Positions 1 through 8,425 of a stretch of 17,872 nucleotides of DNA are shown in pieces. Position 1 is the first letter of the stretch. Each line of letters starts with the position of its first letter. The DNA comes from CAZGXM01 sp964529795 (GTDB lineage Bacteria; Bacillota; JADQBR01), in NCBI GenBank assembly GCA_964529795.1, contig CAZGXM010000057.1, forward strand, positions 1-17,872, in the 5' to 3' direction. Under the pieces are notes generated by a model that was not told where the DNA came from, made no database searches, and was given only the letters and a program-made list of their open reading frames with translations. Position numbers and translations under genes: made by a program.

Positions 1-1044
1 GGGGGTACCAGCGCAGAGCTCATGAAAGAAGCAGCTGCTGCCAGCGAACTGGATTTACGACCGGGTAAATTTAACTTTGGGACCGCGTTGATGCTTGGTA
101 TTGCCTACGCTGCTTCTATCGGCGGGGTAGCTACCATTATCGGCACGCCGCCCAACACGGTTTTCGTGGGCGTAGTCAAGGAAATGTTCGGTAAGGACAT
201 CGGCTTTGCCCAGTGGATGATGTACGGTATTCCCATTGCCACAATCGGCCTGGTCGTTGCCTGGGTATACCTGGTGAAGATTGCCTTCCCCATTAAACTG
301 AAAGAAATTCCCGGCGGCCTGTCAATAATTAACGAAGAACTGCAAAAACTTGGTCCCAGAACCAGGCAGCAGACCCAGGTATTGATAGTATTCAGCTGTG
401 TTGCCGTTGCCTGGATTTTACGCTCATTCGTGCTGAAGAAAATATTCCCCATGATTCACGATACAACCATCGCAATTCTGGGCGCGGTAATCCTGTTCCT
501 CATCCCTGTTGACCGGGAAAAGGGCGAGTTCCTGCTGGATTGGAACACTGCCAACAAAATCCCCTGGGGTATCCTGCTGCTCTTCGGCGGCGGTCTCTCA
601 ATAGCCGCGGGTTTCAAGAGCACCGGCCTTGCTGAATGGATCGCCCTGAGATTGGCAGGCCTCGAGGGCGCCAGCATGATGCTGATTGTCCTGGCAGTTG
701 TAACTTTGACAATCTTCCTGACAGAGATTACCTCCAACACAGCCACCGCAACAATGTTGATGCCCATTATGGCTGCCATGGCAGTAGCAATGCAGGTCCA
801 CCCCTATGCACTGATGATTACCGCGGCTACCGCAGCATCCTTTGCTTTCATGCTGCCGGTGGCCACACCGCCCAACGCGATAGTCTTCGGTACCGGGTAT
901 ATCACCATCCCGCAAATGGCCAAAGCCGGTTTCTGGCTAAACATCGTGGGTATCATCCTCATTACCGCGCTGGCAACTTTCTGGCTGCCCGGAGTATGGG
1001 GCATTGACTTCACGCAGCTGCCCGCCTGGGCGGTAATAAAGTAA
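1..1044 (+). CDS. DASS/SLC13-family sodium:dicarboxylate (divalent anion) symporter, 5' partial
   Basis: Inner-membrane carrier that probably co-transports Na+ with di- or tricarboxylates such as succinate, malate or citrate; sulfate-type substrates cannot be excluded. The frame is open from base 1, so the ATG at 22 is only an internal methionine and the true start is off-window. 347 residues are visible; the family is usually 450-500, so roughly the first quarter to third is missing. Signatures seen: IGTPPN in the first half, then ITSNTATATMLMPI and, about 30 residues later, VATPPNAIVFGTG. These are the SNT and TPPN substrate/Na+-site motifs of the second inverted repeat; the first SNT motif must lie just before the window. 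Most of the rest is hydrophobic helices. A good terminator follows directly. Family assignment is firm, substrate is not. Confidence 0.93.
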   Translation, partial: GGTSAELMKEAAAASELDLRPGKFNFGTALMLGIAYAASIGGVATIIGTPPNTVFVGVVKEMFGKDIGFAQWMMYGIPIATIGLVVAWVYLVKIAFPIKLKEIPGGLSIINEELQKLGPRTRQQTQVLIVFSCVAVAWILRSFVLKKIFPMIHDTTIAILGAVILFLIPVDREKGEFLLDWNTANKIPWGILLLFGGGLSIAAGFKSTGLAEWIALRLAGLEGASMMLIVLAVVTLTIFLTEITSNTATATMLMPIMAAMAVAMQVHPYALMITAATAASFAFMLPVATPPNAIVFGTGYITIPQMAKAGFWLNIVGIILITALATFWLPGVWGIDFTQLPAWAVIK

Positions 1045-1061
1045 TTTGCACTAAAATAAAA

Positions 1062-1103
1062 AGGAGTCGGCCTCTTTAACCGGCTCCTCAATTTTTCTCT
1101 TTC
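1062..1103 (+). terminator. Rho-independent terminator of the DASS symporter gene
   Basis: A 9-bp stem (AGGAGTCGG at 1062-1070 with CCGGCTCCT at 1080-1088, one G-T wobble) has a 9-nt loop. It is followed by a T-rich tail (1092-1103). It begins 18 bp after the stop codon. Confidence 0.85.
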
Positions 1104-1314
1104 TATACCAGCCAATCCATATCCGTACCCTGGATACATATATCTTTAAACTGCCGCCAATCTTTATCCGAAACCCTCTTACCTTTTCGTACCATCAGCA
1201 TGTTGGCCGCGTGACAGCAAAATTATACCTCTCTCACAAAGTTTGAGCAACATTTCACTAATAAGTTGTAATATTAAAATTCTCTGTATATTGTCGCTTC
1301 AGAACACAAGCAGT

Positions 1315-1343
1315 TTCCCACTTGCTTTACCCATCGCTATAAT
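1315..1343 (+). promoter_or_regulatory. Candidate sigma-A promoter of the Cys-rich protein gene
   Basis: A perfect -10 box TATAAT (1338-1343) lies 17 bp after a poor -35 box TTCCCA (1315-1320). The predicted transcript starts near 1350, about 38 nt before the chosen ATG at 1388. The match to an in-frame ATG at 1349 would leave no leader, which supports the later start. Basis is motif match only. Confidence 0.5.
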
Positions 1344-1387
1344 GTATTATGATACAGATTTTAGTCTTTGACCGGGAGGGAAAATCA

Positions 1388-1915
1388 ATGGCTTTGTCTC
1401 CGGAACAAATTTGGGCTGTTTATTCCCTGACAAACAAAACCAATTTCACCGACTTTGACTGCGGTTTTCTTTGCAATAGGGCCTGCTGCCGGGAAACAGA
1501 GCCAGGTTTGGGTATTTATCTTTTACCCGGCGAAGAAGCAGTTTTAAAAAATGTACCCTGGCTGCAGTTTGAATACCAGGCGGTCGAAGATTACGACTTC
1601 CCACCAAGTTGGACCGGTACGGCTGTATTTGCAAGGTGCTCGGGAAACTGTCAAAGGGATTTGCGCCCCATCCAATGCCGTACTTTCCCGGCTTCACCGC
1701 ATATCACCGGCAACAAGCTTTGGCTGATAAAAGAACCGTCAAACCTCCCCTACCGCTGCCCCCTGCCGGACCAATCCTTGAATAAAGTTTACCTGCAGCA
1801 GCTTCACCGCTCCTGGGAAATACTCATTGAAGATAAGTTAATCAAGGACCTGGTTGTTTGGGATTCGCAGCAAAGACTGGATAAACAACTGCCAATCAAA
1901 GTGTTGTACAAATAG
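1388..1915 (+). CDS. YkgJ-like cysteine-cluster protein (putative Zn/Fe-chelating)
   Basis: A 175-residue cytosolic protein with no signal peptide. Eight cysteines fall in clusters: C25, C29, C33 and C34 (DCGFLCNRACC), C84 and C88 (CSGNC), C97 in RPIQCRTFP, and C124. The CC pair plus an RPxxCRxFP-like motif is the hallmark of the YkgJ family, which is thought to bind zinc or an iron-sulfur cluster; its biochemical role is unknown. The start at 1388 is preferred over an in-frame ATG at 1349 because GGGAGGG (1374-1380) lies 7 nt before it. The gene stands alone between the symporter terminator and a convergent small gene. The cysteine spacing is less compact than in typical YkgJ, so this may be a subfamily. 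Confidence 0.75.
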   Translation: MALSPEQIWAVYSLTNKTNFTDFDCGFLCNRACCRETEPGLGIYLLPGEEAVLKNVPWLQFEYQAVEDYDFPPSWTGTAVFARCSGNCQRDLRPIQCRTFPASPHITGNKLWLIKEPSNLPYRCPLPDQSLNKVYLQQLHRSWEILIEDKLIKDLVVWDSQQRLDKQLPIKVLYK

Positions 1916-2046
1916 CCTCAGCAAAAAAGTATCACTGAGAGTTCTCAATTTCCTGGCACGAGATAATTCACCGCTTTAAGAAATTTGCTGTTTAATGCAA
2001 CCAATTTACTGTAAATTACTCGGTCTGATTTTGCGGGGCTATCAAT

Positions 2047-2075
2047 AAAAACGACAGCCCCCAAGTCGTCGTTTT
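2047..2075. terminator. Terminator between convergent genes (best on minus strand)
   Basis: AAAACGAC (2048-2055) pairs with GTCGTTTT (2068-2075) around a 12-nt loop. Read on the minus strand it ends in TTTTT and lies 4 bp after the stop of the small membrane peptide gene. On the plus strand the tail is a weaker TTTT and the hairpin is about 130 bp past the Cys-rich gene. Confidence 0.65.
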
Positions 2076-2079
2076 AAGA

Positions 2080-2229
2080 TTAATGCTGTTCCGCTACTGC
2101 CGGCTGGCCGTGACCTTTTTCCGGTCCTTCGCCATGACCGCCACCGGCATGATAATTATTAATAAACGTACCTACAAGACCAAGCACTATCCAAAGTGCA
2201 ATTACTACCCATAATTTCCAACCCTTCAA
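2080..2229 (-). CDS. Small single-pass membrane peptide with His/Gly-rich tail
   Basis: Predicted 49-residue peptide starting MKGWKLWVVIALW. It has a short basic N-terminus, one hydrophobic helix of about 20 residues (WVVIALWIVLGLVGTF), then a tail rich in His, Gly and charged residues (NNYHAGGGHGEGPEKGHG) ending in AEQH. Start choice: a TTG codon at 2229 is preceded by GGGAGG with 8-nt spacing. The in-frame ATG at 2259 and TTG at 2268 have no ribosome site. The tail contains four histidines and could bind metal, but that is inference. Its own extended -10 promoter and terminator suggest a single-gene transcript. No named family recognised. Confidence 0.6.
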   Translation of the reverse strand: MKGWKLWVVIALWIVLGLVGTFINNYHAGGGHGEGPEKGHGQPAVAEQH

Positions 2230-2278
2230 CCAAATCGCCTCCCAAGGACTTTTCCCCATTTTGTACAATATTCATATT

Positions 2279-2287
2279 ATTCTAGCA
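2279..2287 (-). promoter_or_regulatory. Extended -10 promoter of the small membrane peptide
   Basis: On the minus strand TGCTAGAAT is an extended -10 element (TGn plus TAGAAT, one mismatch to TATAAT). Transcription would start near 2272, leaving a leader of about 43 nt with the ribosome site. No clear -35 box is visible, as is common for extended -10 promoters. Confidence 0.4.
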
Positions 2288-2414
2288 TAATCGCTCATTT
2301 CCTGCCATCGCCGCGCAAGTTAATCCTGCTATATCCATTCTATGAAATAACGAATACATTCGAGTCAAGACGGAAAAAATAGCGTTACAATCTTTCGAAA
2401 CAAGGGGGAAAACA

Positions 2415-2930
2415 ATGGTACAATTGGGAAATTTTCATATCGGCAGTGCGGACACCGCTACCAAACCCACCATAAGCATTCAGGGAGCGGCCTGCCTCTG
2501 GGACTTTCTGGTGGGAAGATATAAATGCCTGGAAGAAACCGATATCTATTTAAACATCGCTAAGGACCCGGAATTTATAGCCATGCTTAAGACCGGCATT
2601 GTTGCCGTACTGCAAGAGCAGGCCGCAAAAATTGAGAAAGAAATGGAAAAGTTCAACCTGCCCCTGCCCAGAAGAAACCCTAAATCCTTTCAAAATTTAA
2701 ATAATGTCGAAGTGGAAATTGACGATGAATTTATATTCCACCAACTCTTTAATGGGTGCCAGGGTTACCTGGAATATCTGGCCCGGATCGTCCGCTCCAT
2801 GGCAACAAATGATGACTTGCGTGGTATGTTTATGAGTTTTTTAAAAGAGGAAATGTTTTTATTCGATAAACTCTGTAAGTACGGCAAAACCAAAGGGTGG
2901 CTGGAAATGCCGCCATTGTACAAGCATTGA
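2415..2930 (+). CDS. DUF3231-like helical protein
   Basis: A 171-residue soluble protein that is mostly helical by composition, with no signal peptide or membrane segment. The N-terminal part (about residues 20-75, ACLWDFLVGRYKCLEET and following) and the pattern of a helix, a LPLPRR segment (about 83-88) and a second helical half resemble the DUF3231/coat-F-like ferritin-fold proteins common in Bacilli and Clostridia, some linked to spores. That assignment is from memory of the pattern, not an alignment. The start is well supported by AGGGGGA just upstream. The gene ends 58 bp before the FNT channel gene on the same strand with no terminator between, so the two may be co-transcribed. Confidence 0.65.
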   Translation: MVQLGNFHIGSADTATKPTISIQGAACLWDFLVGRYKCLEETDIYLNIAKDPEFIAMLKTGIVAVLQEQAAKIEKEMEKFNLPLPRRNPKSFQNLNNVEVEIDDEFIFHQLFNGCQGYLEYLARIVRSMATNDDLRGMFMSFLKEEMFLFDKLCKYGKTKGWLEMPPLYKH

Positions 2931-2988
2931 AAAATGCCGTAAAAGTATTGTACAAGAAATAGTCAGTAATCCCCAGAGGCGAATGGTT

Positions 2989-3840
2989 ATGGAGAAAAAT
3001 CTAAACATTGACCTGTTATCACCTGAAGCAGTCACTACCAAGGCAGAAAGTACCGGCGTAGAAAAGGCGCATAACACCCTCAGGGCCACCGTTTCTTTAG
3101 GTATCCTGGCCGGCACTTTTATCGCCTTTGCCGGCGAATTTTATACCATGGTAATTTTTGATGCCAGAACAGGTTCCAGCCTGGCTAAATTACTTGGCGG
3201 AATCAGCTTTTCCCTGGGTTTAATATTGGTGGTTATCGCCGGAGCCGAGTTATTTACAGGAAACACATTGCTGGTAATCGCACTGATGACAAAAAAAATC
3301 ACTTGGCGGCTGTTGCTGCGCAACTGGATACTGGTTTATATCGGCAACCTGATTGGCTCTCTGTTTATAGTTTTTCTGGTTTTTTATTCCGAACAGTGGC
3401 ATTTGGGTAACTTTTCTTTTGGAGCGGTATCATTAAAGATTGCCCTGGATAAAGTAAGTAACGATTTTTATACCACCATGATCAGGGGGATACTGGCAAA
3501 TACTCTGGTAGTAATGGCAATCTGGCTCAGTTACAGCGGACGCACCGTTACCGATAAGCTCCTGGCAATCATCTTCCCCATTACTGCCTTTGTGGCTTCG
3601 GGTTTTGAGCACAGTATAGCCAACATGTACTTTATTCCCTTTGGTTTACTGCTGAAGTCCGATCCCCGGGTACAGGCTGTTTTTGTTGAGCGTTTTGGAA
3701 ATTTGGACCTTTCCATTCTTAACATTCCAAGCTTTCTGTTTAAAAACCTGGTTCCGGTAACCTTGGGAAATATTATAGGCGGCGGGGTGCTGGTGGGACT
3801 GGTGTACTGGTTTGTCTACCTGCATAAAAAACTTCTATAA
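2989..3840 (+). CDS. FNT-family formate/nitrite (monovalent anion) channel
   Basis: A pentameric-type inner-membrane channel that moves formate, nitrite or a related small anion. Family signatures, numbered from the ATG at 2983: AGAELFTGN (86-94, with the pore threonine T92), ILANTLVVMAIWLS (170-183), and GFEHSIANMYFIP (207-219), where H210 matches the central pore histidine. Six hydrophobic helices are visible. At about 283 residues the length is normal. The ATG at 2989 is preferred over 2983 because AGAGG at 2975-2979 is 9 nt from it but only 3 nt from the earlier ATG. It follows the DUF3231-like gene and is convergent with a decayed HepT-like gene only 3 bp away. FocA, FdhC and NirC subtypes cannot be told apart here. 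Confidence 0.93.
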   Translation: MEKNLNIDLLSPEAVTTKAESTGVEKAHNTLRATVSLGILAGTFIAFAGEFYTMVIFDARTGSSLAKLLGGISFSLGLILVVIAGAELFTGNTLLVIALMTKKITWRLLLRNWILVYIGNLIGSLFIVFLVFYSEQWHLGNFSFGAVSLKIALDKVSNDFYTTMIRGILANTLVVMAIWLSYSGRTVTDKLLAIIFPITAFVASGFEHSIANMYFIPFGLLLKSDPRVQAVFVERFGNLDLSILNIPSFLFKNLVPVTLGNIIGGGVLVGLVYWFVYLHKKLL

Positions 3841-3843
3841 CCA

Positions 3844-4146
3844 TCATACTGATTGCTTCCCGGCCAGCAGCCCTCCCAATATCCCAAACAGCATCAAAGG
3901 AGATGCTACTTCCCACTTTCCCGCCCCGTTGCAATGCTTGCAGCGAAAATAAGCTGCGGAAATATGATATGTAATATCAATCATTGCCTCAATGGCAGTC
4001 TGTAATGAATACTTTAGACCTTTCAAAACCCATTGGTCGTAAATAATTGCCTCTTTACTCCTGGTTCTTGCAAGATCCCGAATGGCTTGTAGCTGTTCCC
4101 GGACAAAAGCAACTTTAGCCAGAATTCTTTCTCTATCCAAACCCAT
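3844..4146 (-). pseudogene. HepT-like (DUF86) toxin remnant, C-terminus lost
   Basis: Encodes 100 residues. Residues 1-63 fit the N-terminal helices of HepT-type HEPN RNases, in particular SLQTAIEAMIDITYHIS at 47-63. Intact HepT proteins are about 135-145 residues and end with an RX4-6HXY RNase motif. Here that part is absent and replaced by an unrelated tail containing CKHC and a hydrophobic stretch (LMLFGILGGLLAG). No other frame downstream restores the motif. The ATG at 4146 follows the stop of the nucleotidyltransferase remnant by 2 bp, the usual MNT-HepT operon arrangement. In an intact pair the MNT partner AMPylates HepT to silence it. It is probably non-functional, although the frame itself is uninterrupted. 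Confidence 0.65.
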
Positions 4147-4148
4147 AA

Positions 4149-4319
4149 TTACACCCCCACCACCAGACGTAGAGCGGAACGATACCTCGGGTAGTCTTCC
4201 GCGTACTGGCGGCTGACTTGTTCCATAAAATCCGCTACTACTTCCGGGTCATTTTGGTAGAATAAATATCCTTCTTTTATGATGCGGAAAGCAAGAATAC
4301 TGGACAAATTTTCTGAAAG
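4149..4319 (-). pseudogene. Minimal nucleotidyltransferase (MNT/MntA-like) antitoxin remnant
   Basis: A 56-residue open frame with no usable start codon, bounded upstream by an in-frame TGA. It reads ILAFRIIKEGYLFYQND, then DFMEQVSRQYAEDYP. This matches the C-terminal region of MntA/MNT proteins (hydrophobic, then FRxIKEGxLLY, then a DY-containing helix). The catalytic GSx(n)DxD half is missing; the 90 bp between this remnant and the helicase stop does not contain it in any frame. It ends 2 bp before the HepT-like ATG. Together they form a truncated type VII (MntA-HepT) toxin-antitoxin locus. Confidence 0.65.
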
Positions 4320-4387
4320 TCAAGTTATTACAGACCAGCTATTTTCTTGGCTTATCAAGATTTTCCTCATTGCCGGCACTTTAAGCT

Positions 4388-4408
4388 GCCAGGGGCAAGT
4401 ATCCTGGC
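4388..4408 (-). repeat. Hairpin just after the helicase stop
   Basis: GCCAGG (4388-4393) pairs with CCTGGC (4403-4408) around a 9-nt loop, 3 bp past the helicase stop codon. There is no T-run on the minus strand, so it is a weak terminator candidate at best. Confidence 0.3.
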
Positions 4409-4411
4409 GTC

Positions 4412-7400
4412 TCACCCTTCAAGTTTAAACAGTTCCCTCAGTTCCTGATTGGACATCTCACTGAGGCTGCTTTCACCCACGGCTACCGCCAATTCAGCGA
4501 GTTCCCTTTTGGCACTCATCATTTCATTGATTCTTTCCTCAAAGGTACCCAGGCTGACCAGTCGGTGGACCATGACTGTCCTGCTCTGCCCTATCCTGTA
4601 TGTTCTATCGGTGGCCTGGTCTTCCACTGCAGGATTCCACCACAGGTCATAGTGGATTACATTGGTTGCCGCAGTTAAATTCAATCCTGTTCCCCCGGCT
4701 TTGAGGGAAACTATCATAACGGGGAAACTGTCTTCCCCCTGGAACTTTTCTACCATTTCATCCCGCTTTTGGCGGGAAACACCGCCGTGAAAGAAAAGAA
4801 CCTCTACCTGTAGTTCCTCCCTGATCAGTCTCACCAACAGTTCCCCCATCTCCCTGTACTGGGTAAAAAGCAGGGCCTTTTCTCCTGCTGTCACTATCTG
4901 TTCCAGCAAGGTCAGTGCCTTCATGGCCTTACCTGAATGTTCTTTCTCTACCTTTCCCTTTTTCGTGTATTGTGCCGGATGATTACAGATCTGCTTGAGG
5001 GCCGTCATAAGCTTGAATACCAGCCCTTTGCGGGCTATACCCCCACTTTTCTCTATCTCACGCATCATACTCTCTACCACTTGTTGGTAAAGGGCCGCCT
5101 GTTCCTTGCTCAAGTGACAGTGTTCCTCTTTGACAACCTTGGGTGGCAGGTCCTTGATGATTGTCCCGTCACTCTTTAGCCTTCGCAGTAAAAAGGGAGC
5201 CGTGGCTTTTTGCAGTTTGTTAATTTTGTCCCCGTCCCTGTACTTTTCGATCGGGAGGGCAAACCGGCTGGCAAAATCCTGCCGCCTGCCCAGATAACCC
5301 CTGTTGATAAAATCAAAAATGCTCCAGAGCTCCACCAGCCGGTTTTCCACCGGGGTGCCACTCATGGCAATATAGCTCTTGGCCGCCAGGGATTTTACGG
5401 ACTTGGTCTGGTTGCTCTCCGGGTTTTTGATGTTCTGGGCTTCATCGATGACCACCAGTCCCCATTTCTTCCTTTTGAATTTTGCCACATCCCTGCGCAG
5501 AATACCATAGGAAGTAACAATCAGCTCTACACCCTTTGTAGTCAATCTGCGGCTGCTTCCATGATAGATAGCCACCTGCAGTGACGGGGCAAACTTTTTA
5601 CATTCCTTGACCCAGTTGCTGATCAGGGCCGTTGGGCAGACCACCAGAGCAGGTTTTTCCAACCATCCCTCTTCCTTTAGCTTTACAATAAGGGCTATCA
5701 CCTGGACTGTCTTGCCCAGGCCCATATCGTCGGCCAGGCAGGACCCCAGTCCCCTGACGGTATTGTTATATAGCCAGTTGAAGCCCCTTTGTTGATAAGG
5801 GCGCAAATCAGCTTCCAAGCCCGACGGCAAAGATATTTCTCTTGCTGTGCCCAGGTCATCAACCAATTGCTGCAGTATCTGGTCGGGGTTGAAGATTGCA
5901 CCTGCCGCCTCTCCGGTAACCGCAGCCTGGAGCGTCTCCATGGCAGAAAGTTGCGGTGCCGGTTCGCGCAGCTTTTCCAAAATACCATTGACTTCTTCAG
6001 GTTGTAGCAGTAAGTACTGATCCCTGAATTTCACCACACCTGCCACGGACTCTGCCAGCTTACTGAATTCTTCAGCACTCAGGGTAAAGCCGCCTAAAGA
6101 CACCTGCCAGGAAAACTCCAGCATCTCGTCTAAATTGAAATAGGAAATGCCTTTTTCCTTGCCTTTGGCGGTTTTCACCGCCAGCGCCAACCGGGGGACA
6201 GCCATTTGTTTCAACTCTTTGGGTATCATCACCCTGATCCCCAGCAGAGAACATATCTTTTGTCCCCTGGTAAGGAATTCGGCCAGGGTAGAAGGCGAAA
6301 GGTTGGCAAGCTTTTTACCTTTGTGTTTTAAAAGCTTCTTCAGAATAGGGACATATTCCCCTGCAATGGTCAGTTGACGCGCTACTTCCTGGCGGACAAA
6401 TTCAATGGGAAGCGAAAAAAGTTCTTCCCTGTCAGCAGAAAAGACTTCTTTTAACCGCAGTATCGGTGTCAGCGGATCTCTTTTGTCCTCCACTTTCACC
6501 CTGAGGGTGAATTTTTCCTTGCCGGGCTTAGGCATGCCTATGTCAATGACCGGAGCAATCCTGGCAGGACGCAGGTTTAACCAACCCAGCCAGTCAGAAA
6601 TTGCCTTCGCCGTCTGTTTTTCTTCAAATTTTTCTGCATGGTAGGGTTCGCTACAGAAAAAGGCTCTTGCTACCTTATCGCCGCTGTATGGTTTAATGTC
6701 GGCAAAACGGGCAACGATATACGTTAGCAGCACTGTCAGGAATTCGTCAACAGCTGCAGTACCTTCAAGTACCCCCTTTTCCCCCTGACAGAAGACAAAA
6801 CCAGGCGGCATTAATGCGGCAAGGAAGTCCACTACTTCTTGCAGCTTTCCGGACCTGTCCAGGGGCCTGTAGACAACGTAAAAGCTTCCCTGCCCTTTGG
6901 CACTTTTCTCTCCCTCCAGACCTCTCAAAACCGGCACAAAGGAAGACGAACCGGCCAGTGCCCGTGCCAGTGCAGTAACAGCGTTTAAAAAATCTGCCCA
7001 GGGGGATGTCTGGTTGGCAGGCAGCCCAAAGGGGAGGGAAAGAAAGAGATCGATAACAGCCCCTAGCGGCAGCTGTATCCCCTTTTTTCTCCTTAAAACC
7101 AATTTCTCCCCTGCTGCCAGGGGCATATTAAACATCCTTTCTTCGCCTGCCCGCAAAAGCAAAAAGGCCGGTGGCAGTTTCTCCTCACCGGAAACAGAAG
7201 CAACGGGAGCGGCAAAGAAGAAAAATTGCGCGTCAAGCTGCTGCACCTGCTGTTTCTTGAGTAGGAATTTTCTCAGCTGCCCGGCTGAAGGATAGCTAAG
7301 AGTAAAGGCCACACCTTTAAAAGAAAAGTCGTTTTCCCGTAGCTCAAGTTTTTCCATGGAACAAGATATGTTTTTGTACGCCTTTAACAATAACTCCTTA

Positions 7401-8124
7401 AAATTTCCGTCAGGATAAAACAGAGGAGAATCGTTCAGAAGAGCAAAGATAGATTCACTTTCCTTGTTACCGGCCAGGGCACTCAAGTCAACAGACATTT
7501 TCCCCTGCTCCCACCGTCCTTGCTTTTCAGCTTTGTCCGCATTTTCTCCTCGTTCCGCAGTTGCATTATCCTTTACGATGATTTTTGCTTCGCGGTAAGA
7601 TATAAAGCCAGGCATACCGGCAGTAATACCTCCTGTGGAGACAGTTTCAGTACCGGGCTGCCGGTTGTCAAAGCCTGTTGCCCGCATTATTTCGCCGGTA
7701 TCTAAATTCCGTAATCTAAACAGGATCAAAGGGTCCTTGTCGATTTCGTTGGCAATGATATAGTAAACTGCCGCCAGGTGTTTGCACGGGTTCGCCCAGT
7801 CGGGGCAGGAGCAAGTAGCTGTAATGTCATCCCAGGCTCCGGGCAGGAGAAAGATGCTTTTCTCCTCTAAAAGCTGCAGGATGTTTTCAGGAAGCCTGCC
7901 CATGGACAGTTCAGCGGCAAGTGCCGGATCCTGAGCAATTATTCTCTCAATGACCTTTCTTTCTTTCTGGGTAAACCCCTTCAGCTTTATCTCAATTTTG
8001 TATGGCGTGGACCGGGTGCCCTTAACCCTGGCCAGCACCGTTCCTTTGGAGTCAATCTGGATTTCACTTACCCTGCCGCCATTGGCGTAGCTTCTCCCAC
8101 GAGGAAGGCGGTTGGTATTACAGT
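4412..8124 (-). CDS. SWIM-type zinc-finger SNF2/Rad54-family helicase, 5' end in assembly gap
   Basis: ATP-dependent DNA translocase of the bacterial SWIM-SNF2 (HepA-like) type; the cellular role is unassigned. 1,236 residues are visible up to the gap. From N to C: the SWIM-N-terminal segment LPRGRSYANGGRV beside the gap; SWIM zinc finger CSCPDWANPCKH (bases near 7780-7813); a long poorly conserved middle; Walker A DDMGLGKT (near 5720); DEAQ box (near 5440); SGTPVENR; then helicase C-terminal motifs LLFTQY, SLKAGGTGLNL and QATDRTYRIGQ. All motor motifs are intact. In relatives only some 40-60 residues precede LPRGRSYA, so the start should lie close to the gap edge. A frame continuing across the Ns into sequence upstream is an artefact of the fixed gap length. 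Confidence 0.95.
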
Positions 8125-8224
8125 NNNNNNNNNNNNNNNNNNNNNNNNNNNNNNNNNNNNNNNNNNNNNNNNNNNNNNNNNNNNNNNNNNNNNNNNNNNN
8201 NNNNNNNNNNNNNNNNNNNNNNNN
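8125..8224. other. Assembly gap (100 N)
   Basis: Exactly 100 unknown bases, the usual placeholder for a gap of unknown size. It hides the helicase start and whatever follows the transposase remnant on its other side. An insertion sequence collapsed by assembly is a likely cause. Confidence 0.95.
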
Positions 8225-8425
8225 ACGGTATTCCTGGATACGCCCAGTGTCCGCGCTATTTCCCTGATGCTGACACCCCGGGCATGCAGTGCTTTGATGC
8301 GTTGCCATTTACGATCTACACCAAATTCCGTAGGTACTCTTAGTTTCCCTTTTTTGATGGGCCTGGCTTCGGGGTCGAAGATGCTTACTATACGGTCAGG
8401 AATATTCACGGGAGTTAAATAGGAA
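8225..8425 (-). pseudogene. Chimeric transposase remnant (transposase C-part joined to IS21-like HTH)
   Basis: One open frame runs from the edge of the gap to the 3' end of the hydrolase gene. Its first part, LTPVNIPDRIVSIFDPEARP then IKKGKL, resembles the internal DPxARPIRKGKLGKPTEFGYK stretch of ISNCY/IS1182-like transposases. After TEFG it switches to WQRIKALHARGVSIREIART and LGVSRNT, the typical N-terminal helix-turn-helix of IS21-family IstA transposases. The order (a late part of one enzyme followed by the start of another) indicates two nested element remnants. The gap cuts off the rest. No independent start codon or ribosome site is convincing; a GTG at 8409 is in frame. Family names are from motif memory. 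Confidence 0.6.

Noticed and set aside
4412..8124. Many overlapping frames of 60-130 residues opposite or shifted to the helicase gene
   Set aside because: They are shadows of a long, motif-rich coding sequence and have no ribosome sites or domain features.
8125..8308. Helicase frame continuing through the Ns to an ATG at 8308 (MATHQST...)
   Set aside because: It depends on the arbitrary 100-N length. The sequence before the Ns in that frame is an out-of-frame reading of the transposase helix-turn-helix and does not resemble a SWIM-SNF2 N-terminus.
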